Source: Streptosporangiaceae bacterium
GTDB taxonomy: Bacteria; Actinomycetota; Actinomycetes; Streptosporangiales; Streptosporangiaceae
Direction of reading: 5' to 3'
Assembly (NCBI GenBank): GCA_019245115.1
Contig: JAFARZ010000337.1
Location: 1-41,089 of the forward strand
Length of the DNA stretch: 41,089 nucleotides
The position numbers and the translations under genes are program-made. Below the pieces are notes generated by a model. The model was not told the origin of the DNA. It did not search any database and saw only the letters and a list, made by a program, of their open reading frames with translations. This document shows positions 1-8,226 of the stretch, piece after piece; position 1 is the stretch's first letter; each line of letters opens with the position of its first letter.

Positions 1-1
1 C

Positions 2-367
2 GAGCCGTACGTCTACGCCCAGATGATCGCGGGCCGGGACGCCCCCACGCACGGCGAGGCCAAGAACTCCTGGCTGACCGGGACGGCGGCCTGGAACTTC
101 GTCGCGATCACCCAGTGGATCCTCGGCATCCGCCCGGAGCTGGACGGTTTGCGAGTCGACCCGGTGCTGCCCGTGGACTGGCCCGGCTACACCGCCACCC
201 GGCGATTCCGCGGCGCCGCGTACGAGATCACGGTGCGCAACCCCGGCCATGCCCGCGGCCGGGTGTCGTACCTGGAGGTCGACGGCCAGCGGATCGACGG
301 AACCCTGGTGCCCATGGCGGCCTCCGGCGCCACCGTCCACGTCGAGGCCGTCATCGAGCAGGCGTAG
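2..367 (+). CDS. GH94-family glycoside phosphorylase, C-terminal fragment
   Basis: The reading frame is open from base 2, so the gene begins outside the window and only about 121 C-terminal residues are seen. The stretch with GRDAPTHGEAKNSWLTGT, followed by AAWNFVAITQWILGI and RVDPVLP, is the typical end of the (alpha/alpha)6 barrel and C-terminal sheet of cellobiose/chitobiose phosphorylases (GH94). These enzymes split beta-linked disaccharides with phosphate in the cytoplasm. The catalytic Asp lies upstream and cannot be checked. The donor sugar (Glc or GlcNAc) cannot be told from this part. The gene is followed by a long hairpin and converges on the next gene. The family call is firm; the substrate is open. 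Confidence 0.85.
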   Translation, partial: EPYVYAQMIAGRDAPTHGEAKNSWLTGTAAWNFVAITQWILGIRPELDGLRVDPVLPVDWPGYTATRRFRGAAYEITVRNPGHARGRVSYLEVDGQRIDGTLVPMAASGATVHVEAVIEQA

Positions 368-394
368 CTGCTTTTTCGTAAGCACCGATCCAGA

Positions 395-453
395 ACCCGG
401 TGGATGTCACACCCATGGGCTCCCAACACCATGGGTGTGACATCCACGGGGTT
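395..453. terminator. Long near-perfect inverted repeat, likely bidirectional terminator
   Basis: Arms 400-418 and 429-447 are exact reverse complements (19 bp). After one G-G mismatch (399/448) the pairing continues for about 5 bp (AACCC at 394-398 with GGGTT at 449-453). The loop is 10 bases (419-428). It sits between two convergent genes, 27 bases after the GH94 stop, and its right arm runs into the stop codon of the minus-strand gene. There is no long T-run, which is common for actinomycete terminators. A mobile or structured repeat is the alternative. Confidence 0.7.
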
Positions 454-898
454 ACGGCTTGCCCGTGGCCCCGGCCTCAACGGGATCGGCTTCGCCTTCG
501 GCCACCTCGCGCTTGTAGGCGAAGCGGTCGCCGATCGCGCCGGTGATGACGGGCTTGCTGAACTGGAGCAGCGTAGCGGGCTTGCCGAAGACGTTGTGCC
601 CTTCGCTGACCTCGTAGTGCAGGACGCGCTCTTCGTCATCGAGGCGTTGTTCCGCCACCTGATGCTCGAACTCCGTCTCCCGCCGGATCCAGGTCCCGGA
701 CAGACGTTCCCGACAGCACAGCACCAGGGAGTGGTCCGCGGTCGTGTGCCAGTCGAACCTGTGCAGGGCGAACGTCCGGAAATGCGCCCGGTACGTCCAC
801 CCCGAGCCCTCCGGCCGGAACACGATCTCGGCAACTTCCATGGAGTCGAAATACAACTCCTCGTCCGACCAGTGGCCCACGATCTGGGAGTCCAGCAT
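452..898 (-). CDS. Conserved hypothetical protein, lipocalin-like appearance
   Basis: About 148 residues, rich in aromatic and charged residues in alternating pattern (WSDEELYFDSMEVAEIVF, then HRFDWHT), suggesting a small beta-sheet or barrel protein. I see no signal peptide, membrane segment or catalytic motif. The start was placed at the Met before LDSQIVGHW; a longer version starting about 20 residues earlier would overlap the upstream gene, and the base context GAGAGG directly before the chosen ATG is a poor Shine-Dalgarno distance, so the start is uncertain. It follows the DUF2332 gene on the same strand by about 30 bases and may be cotranscribed with it. The function is unknown. Confidence 0.65.
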   Translation of the reverse strand: MLDSQIVGHWSDEELYFDSMEVAEIVFRPEGSGWTYRAHFRTFALHRFDWHTTADHSLVLCCRERLSGTWIRRETEFEHQVAEQRLDDEERVLHYEVSEGHNVFGKPATLLQFSKPVITGAIGDRFAYKREVAEGEADPVEAGATGKP

Positions 899-930
899 CC
901 TCTCATTCTGCGAGAAGGGGCGGAGGATGG

Positions 931-1944
931 CTATCCCTGAATGCCGGGAAGCCATCGCAGCCAGGTGCCGTGCCCGTCGGCGAGGGCCAGCGGCGTGCCG
1001 TCGCGGCCCAGCACGAACGGCCAGTCCTCGTCGGCGCCCCCATGCTGGGCCTGATTGGCCTGGGCCTCCGGCCGCGGCGGCACCGGAAGATCCGGCACCA
1101 CGCCAGGGGCCTCGTTGGACAGCCAGACGGCACCGAGGCCGCGGACGGCGGCGGCGAACTTCTGCCGGTCCGGCGGCTGGACGTACGCGAGCACCGCGGA
1201 GTGGTAGACCACCAGCGTCGCGCCGGCTGGCGCCTCCGCGGCCAGACCCGGCAGGTCGGTGATCAGGTCGCCGCGACGCACCACCGGAGGGTCGCGGCGG
1301 GCCGCGGCGACCGCGGCGGCCAGTCGCTGCTCGCGATCGCCTTCGCCGGGCCACACCATGCAGGACAGCCAGCGGACGTCATCGTCGTCGGTGACGTCGA
1401 GCGGGTTGAGGTCCAGCCCGGCTCGCCAGGCGATCTCCGGAAGCCGGGCCGGGAGCGGCACGGGTCCGCGCGGCTCGCAGCGCAGGGTGGGCGCCAGCGG
1501 GTCCCGGCCGGTGACGCTGTGCCCGGCGTAGTCGTAGGAGTATTTATCGACCAGCAGCGTCAGGCCGGCGCTGGCCCCCACCTCGATCAGCGCCAGCGGG
1601 GGCGGCAGTTCCGCCAGCACCGGCAGCAGCGTGGCACACCTCGCTGGCTCGTTGGTCTGTGTGCGCCTGGCCAGCATCACCGCGGAAAGCTCTGTTCCAT
1701 CCTGGGCGACCAGATCGCGCAGCCGACCGATATCCACCGGGTCGCCGAGCAGGTAGCGAGCCGCCGCGAACAGCAGATTGGGCTGTCGCTTCTGCGGCGG
1801 AAGCGATTCTACGAATCGCAGCATGCCGGTGTCCTCGGCCACCGAGGTGGCCAGCGCTTCATAGCCGGGGGACCGATCACGGGCCTCTTCGGCGAACGCC
1901 AGGTAGTTCTCCGCGACGCCCGCCGCCAGATCATGACCATGCAT
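931..1944 (-). CDS. DUF2332-family protein
   Basis: 337 residues from the Met of MHGHDLAAGVAENYLAF. It resembles the actinobacterial DUF2332 family, with an N-terminal helical part (RQPNLLFAAARYLLGDP) and a central LIEVGASAGLTLLVDKY segment (about residues 119-135) that looks like motif I of a Rossmann methyltransferase fold. A later strand LVVYHSAVLAYV fits the same fold. The biochemical role of the family is not established. The C-terminal part contains one of three copies of a 23-base repeat (1053-1079), translated here as PRPEAQANQ. Reading could continue upstream for 49 residues, but the low-complexity His/Arg-rich extension looks non-coding. Confidence 0.75.
   Translation of the reverse strand: MHGHDLAAGVAENYLAFAEEARDRSPGYEALATSVAEDTGMLRFVESLPPQKRQPNLLFAAARYLLGDPVDIGRLRDLVAQDGTELSAVMLARRTQTNEPARCATLLPVLAELPPPLALIEVGASAGLTLLVDKYSYDYAGHSVTGRDPLAPTLRCEPRGPVPLPARLPEIAWRAGLDLNPLDVTDDDDVRWLSCMVWPGEGDREQRLAAAVAAARRDPPVVRRGDLITDLPGLAAEAPAGATLVVYHSAVLAYVQPPDRQKFAAAVRGLGAVWLSNEAPGVVPDLPVPPRPEAQANQAQHGGADEDWPFVLGRDGTPLALADGHGTWLRWLPGIQG
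1053..1079. repeat. Dispersed short repeat, copy A
   Basis: 27 bases identical to 16061-16087, of which 23 are also found at 27105-27127 (opposite strand). Its core contains the small palindrome GGCC-GGA-GGCC. It lies inside the DUF2332 gene; on the coding strand it reads GCGGCCGGAGGCCCAGGCC followed by AATC, the same sense-strand direction as the other two copies. Confidence 0.8.
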
Positions 1945-2006
1945 CCACACACACCGAAGGCTATGGCCCCTTCCTATGCGGCTCCCGTGCGCGGGACTCC
2001 TCGACG

Positions 2007-2519
2007 CTACGGACGCGACGAGCCAGTGGCGACCCGGAAGTGGCCCCTCGTGATGGGGAACACCGGAATGGTGCCGGTGCTCGGACCGCATCCGGGGTTG
2101 GTGGCGTAGCCGGGGGAGAAGTTCAGCATGTCGGGCTGTGCGGGGCTCGGCTTGCTGTTGTCCTGGACGCCGATCACGACGTAGTTGCCGGACAGCCAGT
2201 TGCCGGCCTGCTGCCGCGCTCCGTGCGACAGGATGATCCGGCCCGTCAGGTAGGCCGCTTTCCCGATCACCATCAGGCAGGTGGGCGAACCCGCGACATA
2301 CGTGCCGTCCGGGTAGGTGATCACAAAGCCGCCCTGCGTACCTGACGTCGTGCCGAGCGCGTGTATCACAACGGTCGGGTTCCCGAACTGCCCGAGCGTC
2401 CCGCTACCATCGGCCAGCTCCCAGCTCGAAGCCGCCCGCGGGGTCGCCGAAGCCGGCCCGGCCAGTGCCACGGCGATCAGTGCACTGGCCATCGTCACAA
2501 CGAACAGCAGTTTGCGCAT
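2007..2519 (-). CDS. Small secreted protein of unknown function
   Basis: 170 residues starting at MRKLLFVV. An n-region with Arg-Lys, a hydrophobic core (LLFVVTMASALIAVALAG) and an Ala-x-Ala-type cleavage region (GPASATPRA) form a classical Sec signal peptide of about 28 residues. The mature part is Gly-, Thr- and Pro-rich, beta-like (FGNPTVVIHALGTTSG, GGFVITYPDGTYV) and has two Cys (in PTCLMV and NPGCGP) that could form a disulfide outside the cell. I do not recognise a family. The gene stands alone between the DUF2332 and CYTH-CHAD genes, all on the minus strand, about 60 bases upstream of the DUF2332 start. Confidence 0.7.
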   Translation of the reverse strand: MRKLLFVVTMASALIAVALAGPASATPRAASSWELADGSGTLGQFGNPTVVIHALGTTSGTQGGFVITYPDGTYVAGSPTCLMVIGKAAYLTGRIILSHGARQQAGNWLSGNYVVIGVQDNSKPSPAQPDMLNFSPGYATNPGCGPSTGTIPVFPITRGHFRVATGSSRP

Positions 2520-2610
2520 GGCGACGATATAGCACATAACCGGCCGGCCCCGGGACCACGTTATTGATCTTGCTACCGCTCGGTGTCTGGTTCGTTACCG
2601 GGGACTTCTG

Positions 2611-2628
2611 TGGCAGGCGCTCCTGCCA
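2611..2628 (-). terminator. Hairpin downstream of the CYTH-CHAD gene
   Basis: TGGCAGG (2611-2617) and CCTGCCA (2622-2628) pair perfectly around a 4-base loop. It lies 18 bases beyond the stop codon of the minus-strand CYTH-CHAD gene. There is no T-run, so termination is inferred from position and shape only. Confidence 0.4.
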
Positions 2629-2645
2629 GCACCCAGATTACCCGG

Positions 2646-4178
2646 CTACCGCAGCCACTTGCGTGACTTGGCGCGGGCGGCGCGTTTCCACGCCTGCCTG
2701 GCCTGCGCCTGATGATCCAGCGTGGCGCGGTTCGCCCGCTCATACAGCAAGCCGTAGCTGAAGGCGTTCTCTCCGGCCAGGTGGGCCTGCACGCCGATCT
2801 CGCGGGCCACCGCCCGGGCGTTCACGGCGTCCTGGTGGTCGCCGAGCACGGACTGGACTTGCTTCATGCGCTTGACGAAACGCCGTGCCTTCTTGCCGGC
2901 CACCGGCTGGGCGGCCTCGGCGGCGTACCGGGCGCGCTTGGCCGCCTTCCTCGCCTCGTGCAGCGCGACCTCACGCGCCGGCCCGGCCGGCGCGCTCCGG
3001 GCGCGGCGTATCCGGCGCCGGGTCCGCCGGTAGGCACGCTTCACCGCGGCCGGCAGAACCTGATCGGCCGGCGCCGCGGCCGCCTCGGTCGACGGCGGGT
3101 CATCGAGCAGCCGGTCCAGCTCGTCCAGCATCGCGAAGTACCGCGGCGAGTCGAGGGCCTCGAGCACCCGGCCGCGTGCCTGCGCCTCCCGGGGGGCGTA
3201 GTGAGCCCTGATCCTGGCCTGGGCGGGACCCATCACCAGTTCGGCCGGCGTGGTGGCCAGCTCCGATCGCAGGTGCTCGCTGAGCACCTCGTCGTCGCGG
3301 GCCTCACCGAGCACCCCGCCGAACCACTTGAGCTCGTCGCGTAGGTGCCGCGTGCCGGAGGCAGGCCAGATCATCGGAAACGACTGGAAGGTGCTGCGCA
3401 GCCGCCGGCTGGTCACGCGCATCTGATGGACGGAGTCCGGTTCGTTGCGGCGGACCGCCGGATCGAGGGACTTGAGCCTGCTGGTCTGCTGGTTCAGGTA
3501 GGCCAGCACGACCTGGCCTGACGGCGAGTGGCGGGTGATCGGCTCTGTGGCCCGGGCGGGAGGCATCTCGGCCGACAGCGCGCGCTCCAGCTTGGCCGAC
3601 CGGGCCGCGGGCCGCAGCCCGCCGTTCCGCAGCCGCTTGCCGGCCGCCTTGAGCAGCCGCGGACTGCCGCCGGTCAGTTCCACCTCGATCTCGTTCCAGC
3701 GGGACACGGTGGTGGACCTGCCCAGGGTCTGCGCCGCGACTTCGTCGGCCAGAACGTCGGCCAGCGACGTTCCGGCCGCGTCGCGCAGTGTCGTCCGGTG
3801 ACGCCGCGTCTCGATGCGCGCGACCGGACGCAGCGGCACGCCTCGGCTGTACACCTGAATCAGACGCGCCAGTTCCTCCGGTGCGGGGTCACCGGGCCGG
3901 TTCAGCGGAACCCGGATTTCGCGGCGTGATGTCCCCGTCCTGTCCTGTTCGTCGGGGAGTTTCAGATGCCAGCCCTCGTCACCGCCGCCTTCCCGCCGCC
4001 GCAGCGTTATCCCTGCCCTGAGCAGGCGCAGATCGTCGGTGTCGTAGTACTCCGCGACGAGCGTCTCGACTTCGGGTCCGGATACCGTGGCGACGTGGGG
4101 CAAGTCGTCCAGCGCTGGCAGCCTCGTGCCTGGTTGCGCCTCGTACTTCTGCTCCACTTCTTTTGTCTCGACAGTCAT
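2646..4178 (-). CDS. CYTH and CHAD domain protein
   Basis: 510 residues. The N-terminal CYTH domain (about 1-205) opens with the signature E-V-E-Q-K at residues 7-11 (ExExK). It continues with basic and acidic strands (YYDTDDLRLLRAGITLRRR, WHLKLP) that line the triphosphate/metal tunnel in this family. The C-terminal CHAD domain (about 218-505) is all-helical with conserved His/Arg patches (VHQMRVTSRRLRS; LHEARKAAKRARYAAE), which in characterised members bind inorganic polyphosphate. The protein may hydrolyse or sense triphosphate/polyphosphate in the cytoplasm or on polyP granules; this is family knowledge, not shown here. It is divergent from the DUF6328 gene across 74 bases. Confidence 0.9.
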   Translation of the reverse strand: MTVETKEVEQKYEAQPGTRLPALDDLPHVATVSGPEVETLVAEYYDTDDLRLLRAGITLRRREGGGDEGWHLKLPDEQDRTGTSRREIRVPLNRPGDPAPEELARLIQVYSRGVPLRPVARIETRRHRTTLRDAAGTSLADVLADEVAAQTLGRSTTVSRWNEIEVELTGGSPRLLKAAGKRLRNGGLRPAARSAKLERALSAEMPPARATEPITRHSPSGQVVLAYLNQQTSRLKSLDPAVRRNEPDSVHQMRVTSRRLRSTFQSFPMIWPASGTRHLRDELKWFGGVLGEARDDEVLSEHLRSELATTPAELVMGPAQARIRAHYAPREAQARGRVLEALDSPRYFAMLDELDRLLDDPPSTEAAAAPADQVLPAAVKRAYRRTRRRIRRARSAPAGPAREVALHEARKAAKRARYAAEAAQPVAGKKARRFVKRMKQVQSVLGDHQDAVNARAVAREIGVQAHLAGENAFSYGLLYERANRATLDHQAQARQAWKRAARAKSRKWLR

Positions 4179-4252
4179 ATAGTCCGCATACCCGTTGTTT
4201 TCGAAATCTCACCTCCGGGTAGCGAAGTTGATCGAAGAGGGAGGTGTCGCTG

Positions 4253-4765
4253 ATGAGGTCCGCGGGATTCCCCGAGCAGCAGGACGAGTCCAAGGCCGCG
4301 CCGTCCGATGCGCGGCAGGAGTCAGGGGCGCAGCGCGACGACCGCAACCTCGGCGAGCTGATCCAGGAACTCCGGGTGGTCAGCCTCGGCGTTCAGGTGC
4401 TGTTCGGCTTCCTCCTCTCGCTGCCGTTCACGGTCAGGTTCGAACGCCTCAACAGCGGTCAGCGCGGCCTCTACCTGACCAGCCTGGTGCTGTCGGCCAT
4501 CGCGACCGTGCTGCTCCTCGGACCGGTCGCCTACCACCGGATGGTTTTCCGCCAGGGCATGAAGGAGCACCTGGTGCGCTTCGCCAACCTGATGGCGATC
4601 CTCGGTCTCTCCGCTGTCGGCGCGGCCGTGCTGGTTGCCCTGCTGCTCGTGATCGGCTATGTCGCGGGGGCGGTGGCCGCGGGCCTGATCACCGCGCTCA
4701 TGGCATGCGTGCTGGTCGGCCTGTGGTTCGCGCTGCCGCTCGGCCGGCGCCGGGAAGGACGATAA
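4253..4765 (+). CDS. DUF6328-family integral membrane protein
   Basis: 170 residues with a short charged N-terminus (about 30 residues) followed by four hydrophobic segments: LGVQVLFGFLLSLPF, LTSLVLSAIATVLLLGPVA, LMAILGLSAVGAAVLVALLL and the last from GLITALMACVLVGLWFAL. The motif ELIQELRVV before the first helix is typical of DUF6328 proteins, whose function is unknown. I chose the ATG at 4253, because GAGGGAGG ends about 8 bases before it. A GTG at 4244 is in frame but would overlap that ribosome-binding site. Divergent from the CYTH-CHAD gene and convergent with the GAF gene. Confidence 0.8.
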   Translation: MRSAGFPEQQDESKAAPSDARQESGAQRDDRNLGELIQELRVVSLGVQVLFGFLLSLPFTVRFERLNSGQRGLYLTSLVLSAIATVLLLGPVAYHRMVFRQGMKEHLVRFANLMAILGLSAVGAAVLVALLLVIGYVAGAVAAGLITALMACVLVGLWFALPLGRRREGR

Positions 4766-4783
4766 CTGGGTGGAGTAACCACC

Positions 4784-4817
4784 GCCGTTCGGGAAAAGGC
4801 TCTTTAGCACGAACGGC
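4784..4817. terminator. Hairpin between convergent genes
   Basis: GCCGTTCG (4784-4791) and CGAACGGC (4810-4817) are perfect 8-bp arms; inside the loop AAAG and CTTT can pair as well. It lies between the 3' ends of the DUF6328 (+) and GAF (-) genes, so it could serve transcripts from both sides. Confidence 0.6.
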
Positions 4818-4873
4818 TGGGGTTGCTCAGCTCAGTAACTTTCACAGGTCCGGACCGGCTTGGCCGACGACGG

Positions 4874-5602
4874 CTACGGCACCATCGCTGGCTGAGCGAT
4901 CAGCGCGTCCAGGCTCGCCGCGGGGGCGGCGCGGAGCAGCATGGGCGTCAGTGCGCCGGCGAGGGTTACCGCCGCGGCCATTATGTCGTCCTTGGCGGTC
5001 GGTCTCGCGTCGTAGCAGCACAGCACGCCAAGCCGGGCCGCTGGAACCTGGAGCGGCACCGCGGTGACCGCACGGATTCCCAGCTTGACGGCGGCCGGAC
5101 CGTACCGGGGCCACCGTGCCGCCAGTTCAGCGCCCGCCGCGCGTAGCGGCCTGCCTTCGGCCATCAGGTGGGTGGCTGGTCCCTCGCCGGCCATCGACTC
5201 CAGATCGTAGGCCGCCTGTGCGGTGGCGTCAGAGGTGGACACCAGGACCGGAGTGTGACTGCGCTGATCGTACAGCGCGGCAGCCGCGCCGGGGACGCCG
5301 AGCGTCTCGGCCACCACCGCCATGAACCTCGGCGGTGCGGGCCATGGCTGCACCGCCTGCTGCTGCTCGATCCGCGCGGCGTACGTCTCGTGCAACCGCG
5401 CGGCCGCGAGCTGCCGTGCCTGCATCCGGTAGTGCAGCTCCGCGGCCCGGGCGAACACCAGCCGCAACCGTTCCGGTACCTCCGCCGATCGCGCCGCGTA
5501 GGCCTCCGCGAGCGCGGCGGCTCGATCGGCCCGCCGTCGCTCATCGGCGGCGCGCCGGCGAAGCTCGGCGATCTCCACCCGATGCTGGCCCGAGGCAGGC
5601 AT
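4874..5602 (-). CDS. GAF-domain protein with N-terminal coiled coil
   Basis: 242 residues starting at MPASGQHRVEIAELRRRA. Residues about 8-85 are Ala/Arg/Glu-rich with heptad-like spacing and probably form a helical coiled coil. Residues about 95-225 look like a GAF domain: MAVVAETLGVPGAAAALYD, then VSTSDATAQAAYDLE, GEGPATHLM and TAVPLQVPAARLGVLCCYD. Actinomycetes use such proteins as sensors, often with an ANTAR RNA-binding tail, but no ANTAR or HTH is visible here; the C-terminus after the GAF domain is a single Ala-rich helix. The ligand is unknown. An upstream extension would be Arg/Pro-rich and unlike protein, so the start at 5602 is preferred. Confidence 0.75.
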   Translation of the reverse strand: MPASGQHRVEIAELRRRAADERRRADRAAALAEAYAARSAEVPERLRLVFARAAELHYRMQARQLAAARLHETYAARIEQQQAVQPWPAPPRFMAVVAETLGVPGAAAALYDQRSHTPVLVSTSDATAQAAYDLESMAGEGPATHLMAEGRPLRAAGAELAARWPRYGPAAVKLGIRAVTAVPLQVPAARLGVLCCYDARPTAKDDIMAAAVTLAGALTPMLLRAAPAASLDALIAQPAMVP

Positions 5603-5664
5603 ACGGCAGACGCTACGCCGCTGCGGAGACCGGCTGGAAGGCCCCGGTGGCAGGCGCGGTCTGA

Positions 5665-8226
5665 TCACCCGGCGACAATTTGCACGCGCCAGGTGCGGCC
5701 GCCGCACGAAGTGGACACCAGCACCTGACGGCCCGCGTTGGTGTCGCGGACGGTGTAGCGGACCGGGGATCCGTTCAGCATGACCGACCGGATCCGCGCG
5801 CCCGCGGGCAGGGTGGCGCCGGCGTGCAGGGTACAGGCCAGGCCGGCGGTGACGGTCGTGGTGTACGAGTTCCCATTGTGCGTGGCGGTGACGTCGATGG
5901 ATCCCGTGCCGGCCCTGATGTCGGTCCCGCCCACCGACGACTGCCCGGATGGCACATCCGGCAGCACCTCGAGCAGGCCGGTGCCGAGCTGCGGATCAAT
6001 TCCCAGTTGCTGGTTCACCACCGGCCACAGGACGCCGTAGGTTCCCCAGGCCTGGTTCAGCGAGGACCGCTCGTTGAAGGGCTGGTCGATGTTGGCGGTG
6101 AAGTCGGGCGAGGGGCCGATCTCGGGCATCGCGCCGGGCTGCTCGGCGACACTCCCGGTCTGCAGCTCGGCCAGGTCACCGGTGTAGCGCTGCTGCTGGC
6201 CGGGGCCGAGTAGGCCGTAGTTGCCCAGGCCTACCGCCATGACACCGGTGTTGAGGGTATAGGCCTGCTGGGTGTGGCCCTGGTAGGTGCCCGGGTCGCA
6301 ACCCGGAGCCCCCTCGACGTACATGCCGTACTGGCCCGAGTAACAGGATGTCTCGCGTAGCGCCAGGGCAGGCAGCGCCTCGGACGGCGGCACCAGGCCA
6401 GGCTGAGGAACCCCGTCCGGGTACAGCTGGGCCTCCATCGGGGTGACGCCGGTCCACCAGCGCTGCATCAGCTGCGTGTTGGCCGGGTCGGCCAGCGAGT
6501 CGGCGAACTGCGGGATGCCCGGCATCCACCACGCGCCGGAGAACTGCTTAACCATCGCGGCGGCACGGCTGTCGGCCCACTGCCGCGTGGCGGTGTCGCC
6601 CTTGCTCGCCGCCATATCGGCCAGGTCGTACAGGCCGCGGATCGTGTACACCGCGACGTCGACCGCGTCGGCGCCGAGCACGCTCGACTCGACGTTGCCT
6701 GAGCCGTCCGGCCACAGGTCGTCGTCGCCGGCGGCCAGGCCGGCCATGTACTGCATGTTCTTCTTGGTGAACGCGTACATCTGATCGCGGAAGGCGTTGT
6801 CGCCGGTCCAGCGCCACACCATGGCCACAGCGTCGGGGAACTTGGCGGTCTCATCGATGTCGCCCGGTTCGTCGTTCAGGCCGAAGTAGACCGAGCCGTC
6901 GGTGACGGTCTCGTGGACCACCTTGCCCGAGTCATGGTTGGCGATCATGCTCACCTCGGCCAGCGAACGCAGGCCGTCCTCGGCGGTGGCGAACTGCCCG
7001 GCGGCGAGCAGGGCGAAGACCGTGTATTCCTGGTCGGTCGCGAACATCCACGGGTAATCGGGGAAGCCGGCGCCCTCGAACCGGATGCTGGGCACGGTCG
7101 CCAGCGGCGCCGGGTAGACGGTGCCTTCCTCGGTGTCGCGGATGTGCAGGTTGTCCGCCTGCTGAGTGAGGTCGGCGAGATCCTGCTTGCTCCAGGTGAC
7201 GGACTGGGCCAGCGCGGGGTCGCCGGGCAGCGACACCTGCGTCCGCCCGTTCACCTGCTGGCGCGTCGCGATCTTCGCGGCAAGCTCGGCCGCCGGGTCC
7301 GCGCTGGCCGCCCGGAACTGGGCCCGGGCATCCGGTAGTCCCTGATCGGACCCGGCCACCGTGAACCAGATGGTCCGGCTGCCACCCGCGGGCACCCTGA
7401 TCGCGTAGGTGAGCTCACCGCCGGCGCCCTTGCCGTAGGCGGTGTCGTCGCACCGGAACTTGTCGGGCTGGGAGCTGACCGGGCAGATGACCGGCGGATC
7501 CTGCGGACCGCGGAACGCCGTGCCGGTGGCGTGCGCGTCCGGGGTAAGGCCGGTCGCGCCGACCATCGCGGCCCAGGAGTGCGGTGCGGCGTTGGCGACT
7601 GGCGGCTTCCCGTTCTCGGTGAAGACAAGCTGGCTTCCATTGAACGCCGCCTGGTCGGGCAGGTTGAAAGTGGTCTGATCCGGTGTGGTGAAACCCCACG
7701 GGTAGGCGCTCATCAGCTCGGAGTGCGCGTCCACGTTCAGCTGCACGTCCGCGGCCCGTGATGACGCGGTGAGAGTCAGCCCGATCTCCACCGCGCGGCG
7801 CCCGTCGGGCGCGAAGTCCGTCCGGCTGAGCTGGACCCCGCCGATGGCGGGCAGCGCCATCCGCACATAGCCGAACCCGGAGGTGAACGTGGTCGCGGGG
7901 CCGATCCACTGGCCGTTGATGCCGAACCAGATACCGTCGAGGAGCTTGATGGGCGGCGTCCAGATGCCGCCCATCTCGCCGCGCGTGTGGAAGCCCATCG
8001 CCGGATACCGGCCATCTTCGGTGCCGAGTTCGTACGCGCGATCGCCGGCCGCCGCGTACCGCCGCAGGTCGAGCTGCGAGCTGACCGACAGCGTGGCGCC
8101 GCCCGGCGCCATGGGCGTTTTGCCGGATGCGGGGGAAGCCGCGCGAGCCGCGGACCCCGCGGCGGTCAGCGCCGCCACCGTGCATCCAGCGGTGACAATT
8201 GTTACACCGAACAGGAACCGTCGCAT
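5665..8226 (-). CDS. Secreted six-hairpin glycoside hydrolase-like protein
   Basis: 853 residues from MRRFLFGVTIVTAG, a Sec-type signal peptide of about 30 residues (hydrophobic core, then SAARA). AGGTGG lies about 7 bases before this ATG. The N-terminal half is a beta-sandwich-like domain (about 60-330). Residues about 370-750 look like an (alpha/alpha)6 barrel of the glycogen-debranching/GH63/GH78 superfamily: FPDYPWMFATDQEYTVFALLA, HETVTDGSVYFGLNDEPGD, LWPDGSGNVESSVLGADAVD, FNERSSLNQAWGTYG. Acidic residues in the last three are candidate catalytic residues. The tail from about 765 is a beta domain. The CAZy family and substrate could not be assigned. It lies next to the gene-free, AT-rich stretch that starts the accessory segment. 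Confidence 0.7.
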   Translation of the reverse strand: MRRFLFGVTIVTAGCTVAALTAAGSAARAASPASGKTPMAPGGATLSVSSQLDLRRYAAAGDRAYELGTEDGRYPAMGFHTRGEMGGIWTPPIKLLDGIWFGINGQWIGPATTFTSGFGYVRMALPAIGGVQLSRTDFAPDGRRAVEIGLTLTASSRAADVQLNVDAHSELMSAYPWGFTTPDQTTFNLPDQAAFNGSQLVFTENGKPPVANAAPHSWAAMVGATGLTPDAHATGTAFRGPQDPPVICPVSSQPDKFRCDDTAYGKGAGGELTYAIRVPAGGSRTIWFTVAGSDQGLPDARAQFRAASADPAAELAAKIATRQQVNGRTQVSLPGDPALAQSVTWSKQDLADLTQQADNLHIRDTEEGTVYPAPLATVPSIRFEGAGFPDYPWMFATDQEYTVFALLAAGQFATAEDGLRSLAEVSMIANHDSGKVVHETVTDGSVYFGLNDEPGDIDETAKFPDAVAMVWRWTGDNAFRDQMYAFTKKNMQYMAGLAAGDDDLWPDGSGNVESSVLGADAVDVAVYTIRGLYDLADMAASKGDTATRQWADSRAAAMVKQFSGAWWMPGIPQFADSLADPANTQLMQRWWTGVTPMEAQLYPDGVPQPGLVPPSEALPALALRETSCYSGQYGMYVEGAPGCDPGTYQGHTQQAYTLNTGVMAVGLGNYGLLGPGQQQRYTGDLAELQTGSVAEQPGAMPEIGPSPDFTANIDQPFNERSSLNQAWGTYGVLWPVVNQQLGIDPQLGTGLLEVLPDVPSGQSSVGGTDIRAGTGSIDVTATHNGNSYTTTVTAGLACTLHAGATLPAGARIRSVMLNGSPVRYTVRDTNAGRQVLVSTSCGGRTWRVQIVAG

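Noticed and set aside
899..1354. Long N-terminal extension of the small protein at 452-898
   Set aside because: It would run antiparallel-frame through the DUF2332 gene and is Arg/Gly/Ala-rich without structure; its GGPGQS run only reflects the dispersed repeat read in another frame.
2736..3344. Several long plus-strand frames opposite the CYTH-CHAD, carboxylase, AtuA and permease genes
   Set aside because: High-GC genomes give long antisense frames; these are Arg/Gly/His/Pro-rich, have no family signatures and lie exactly opposite well-supported genes.
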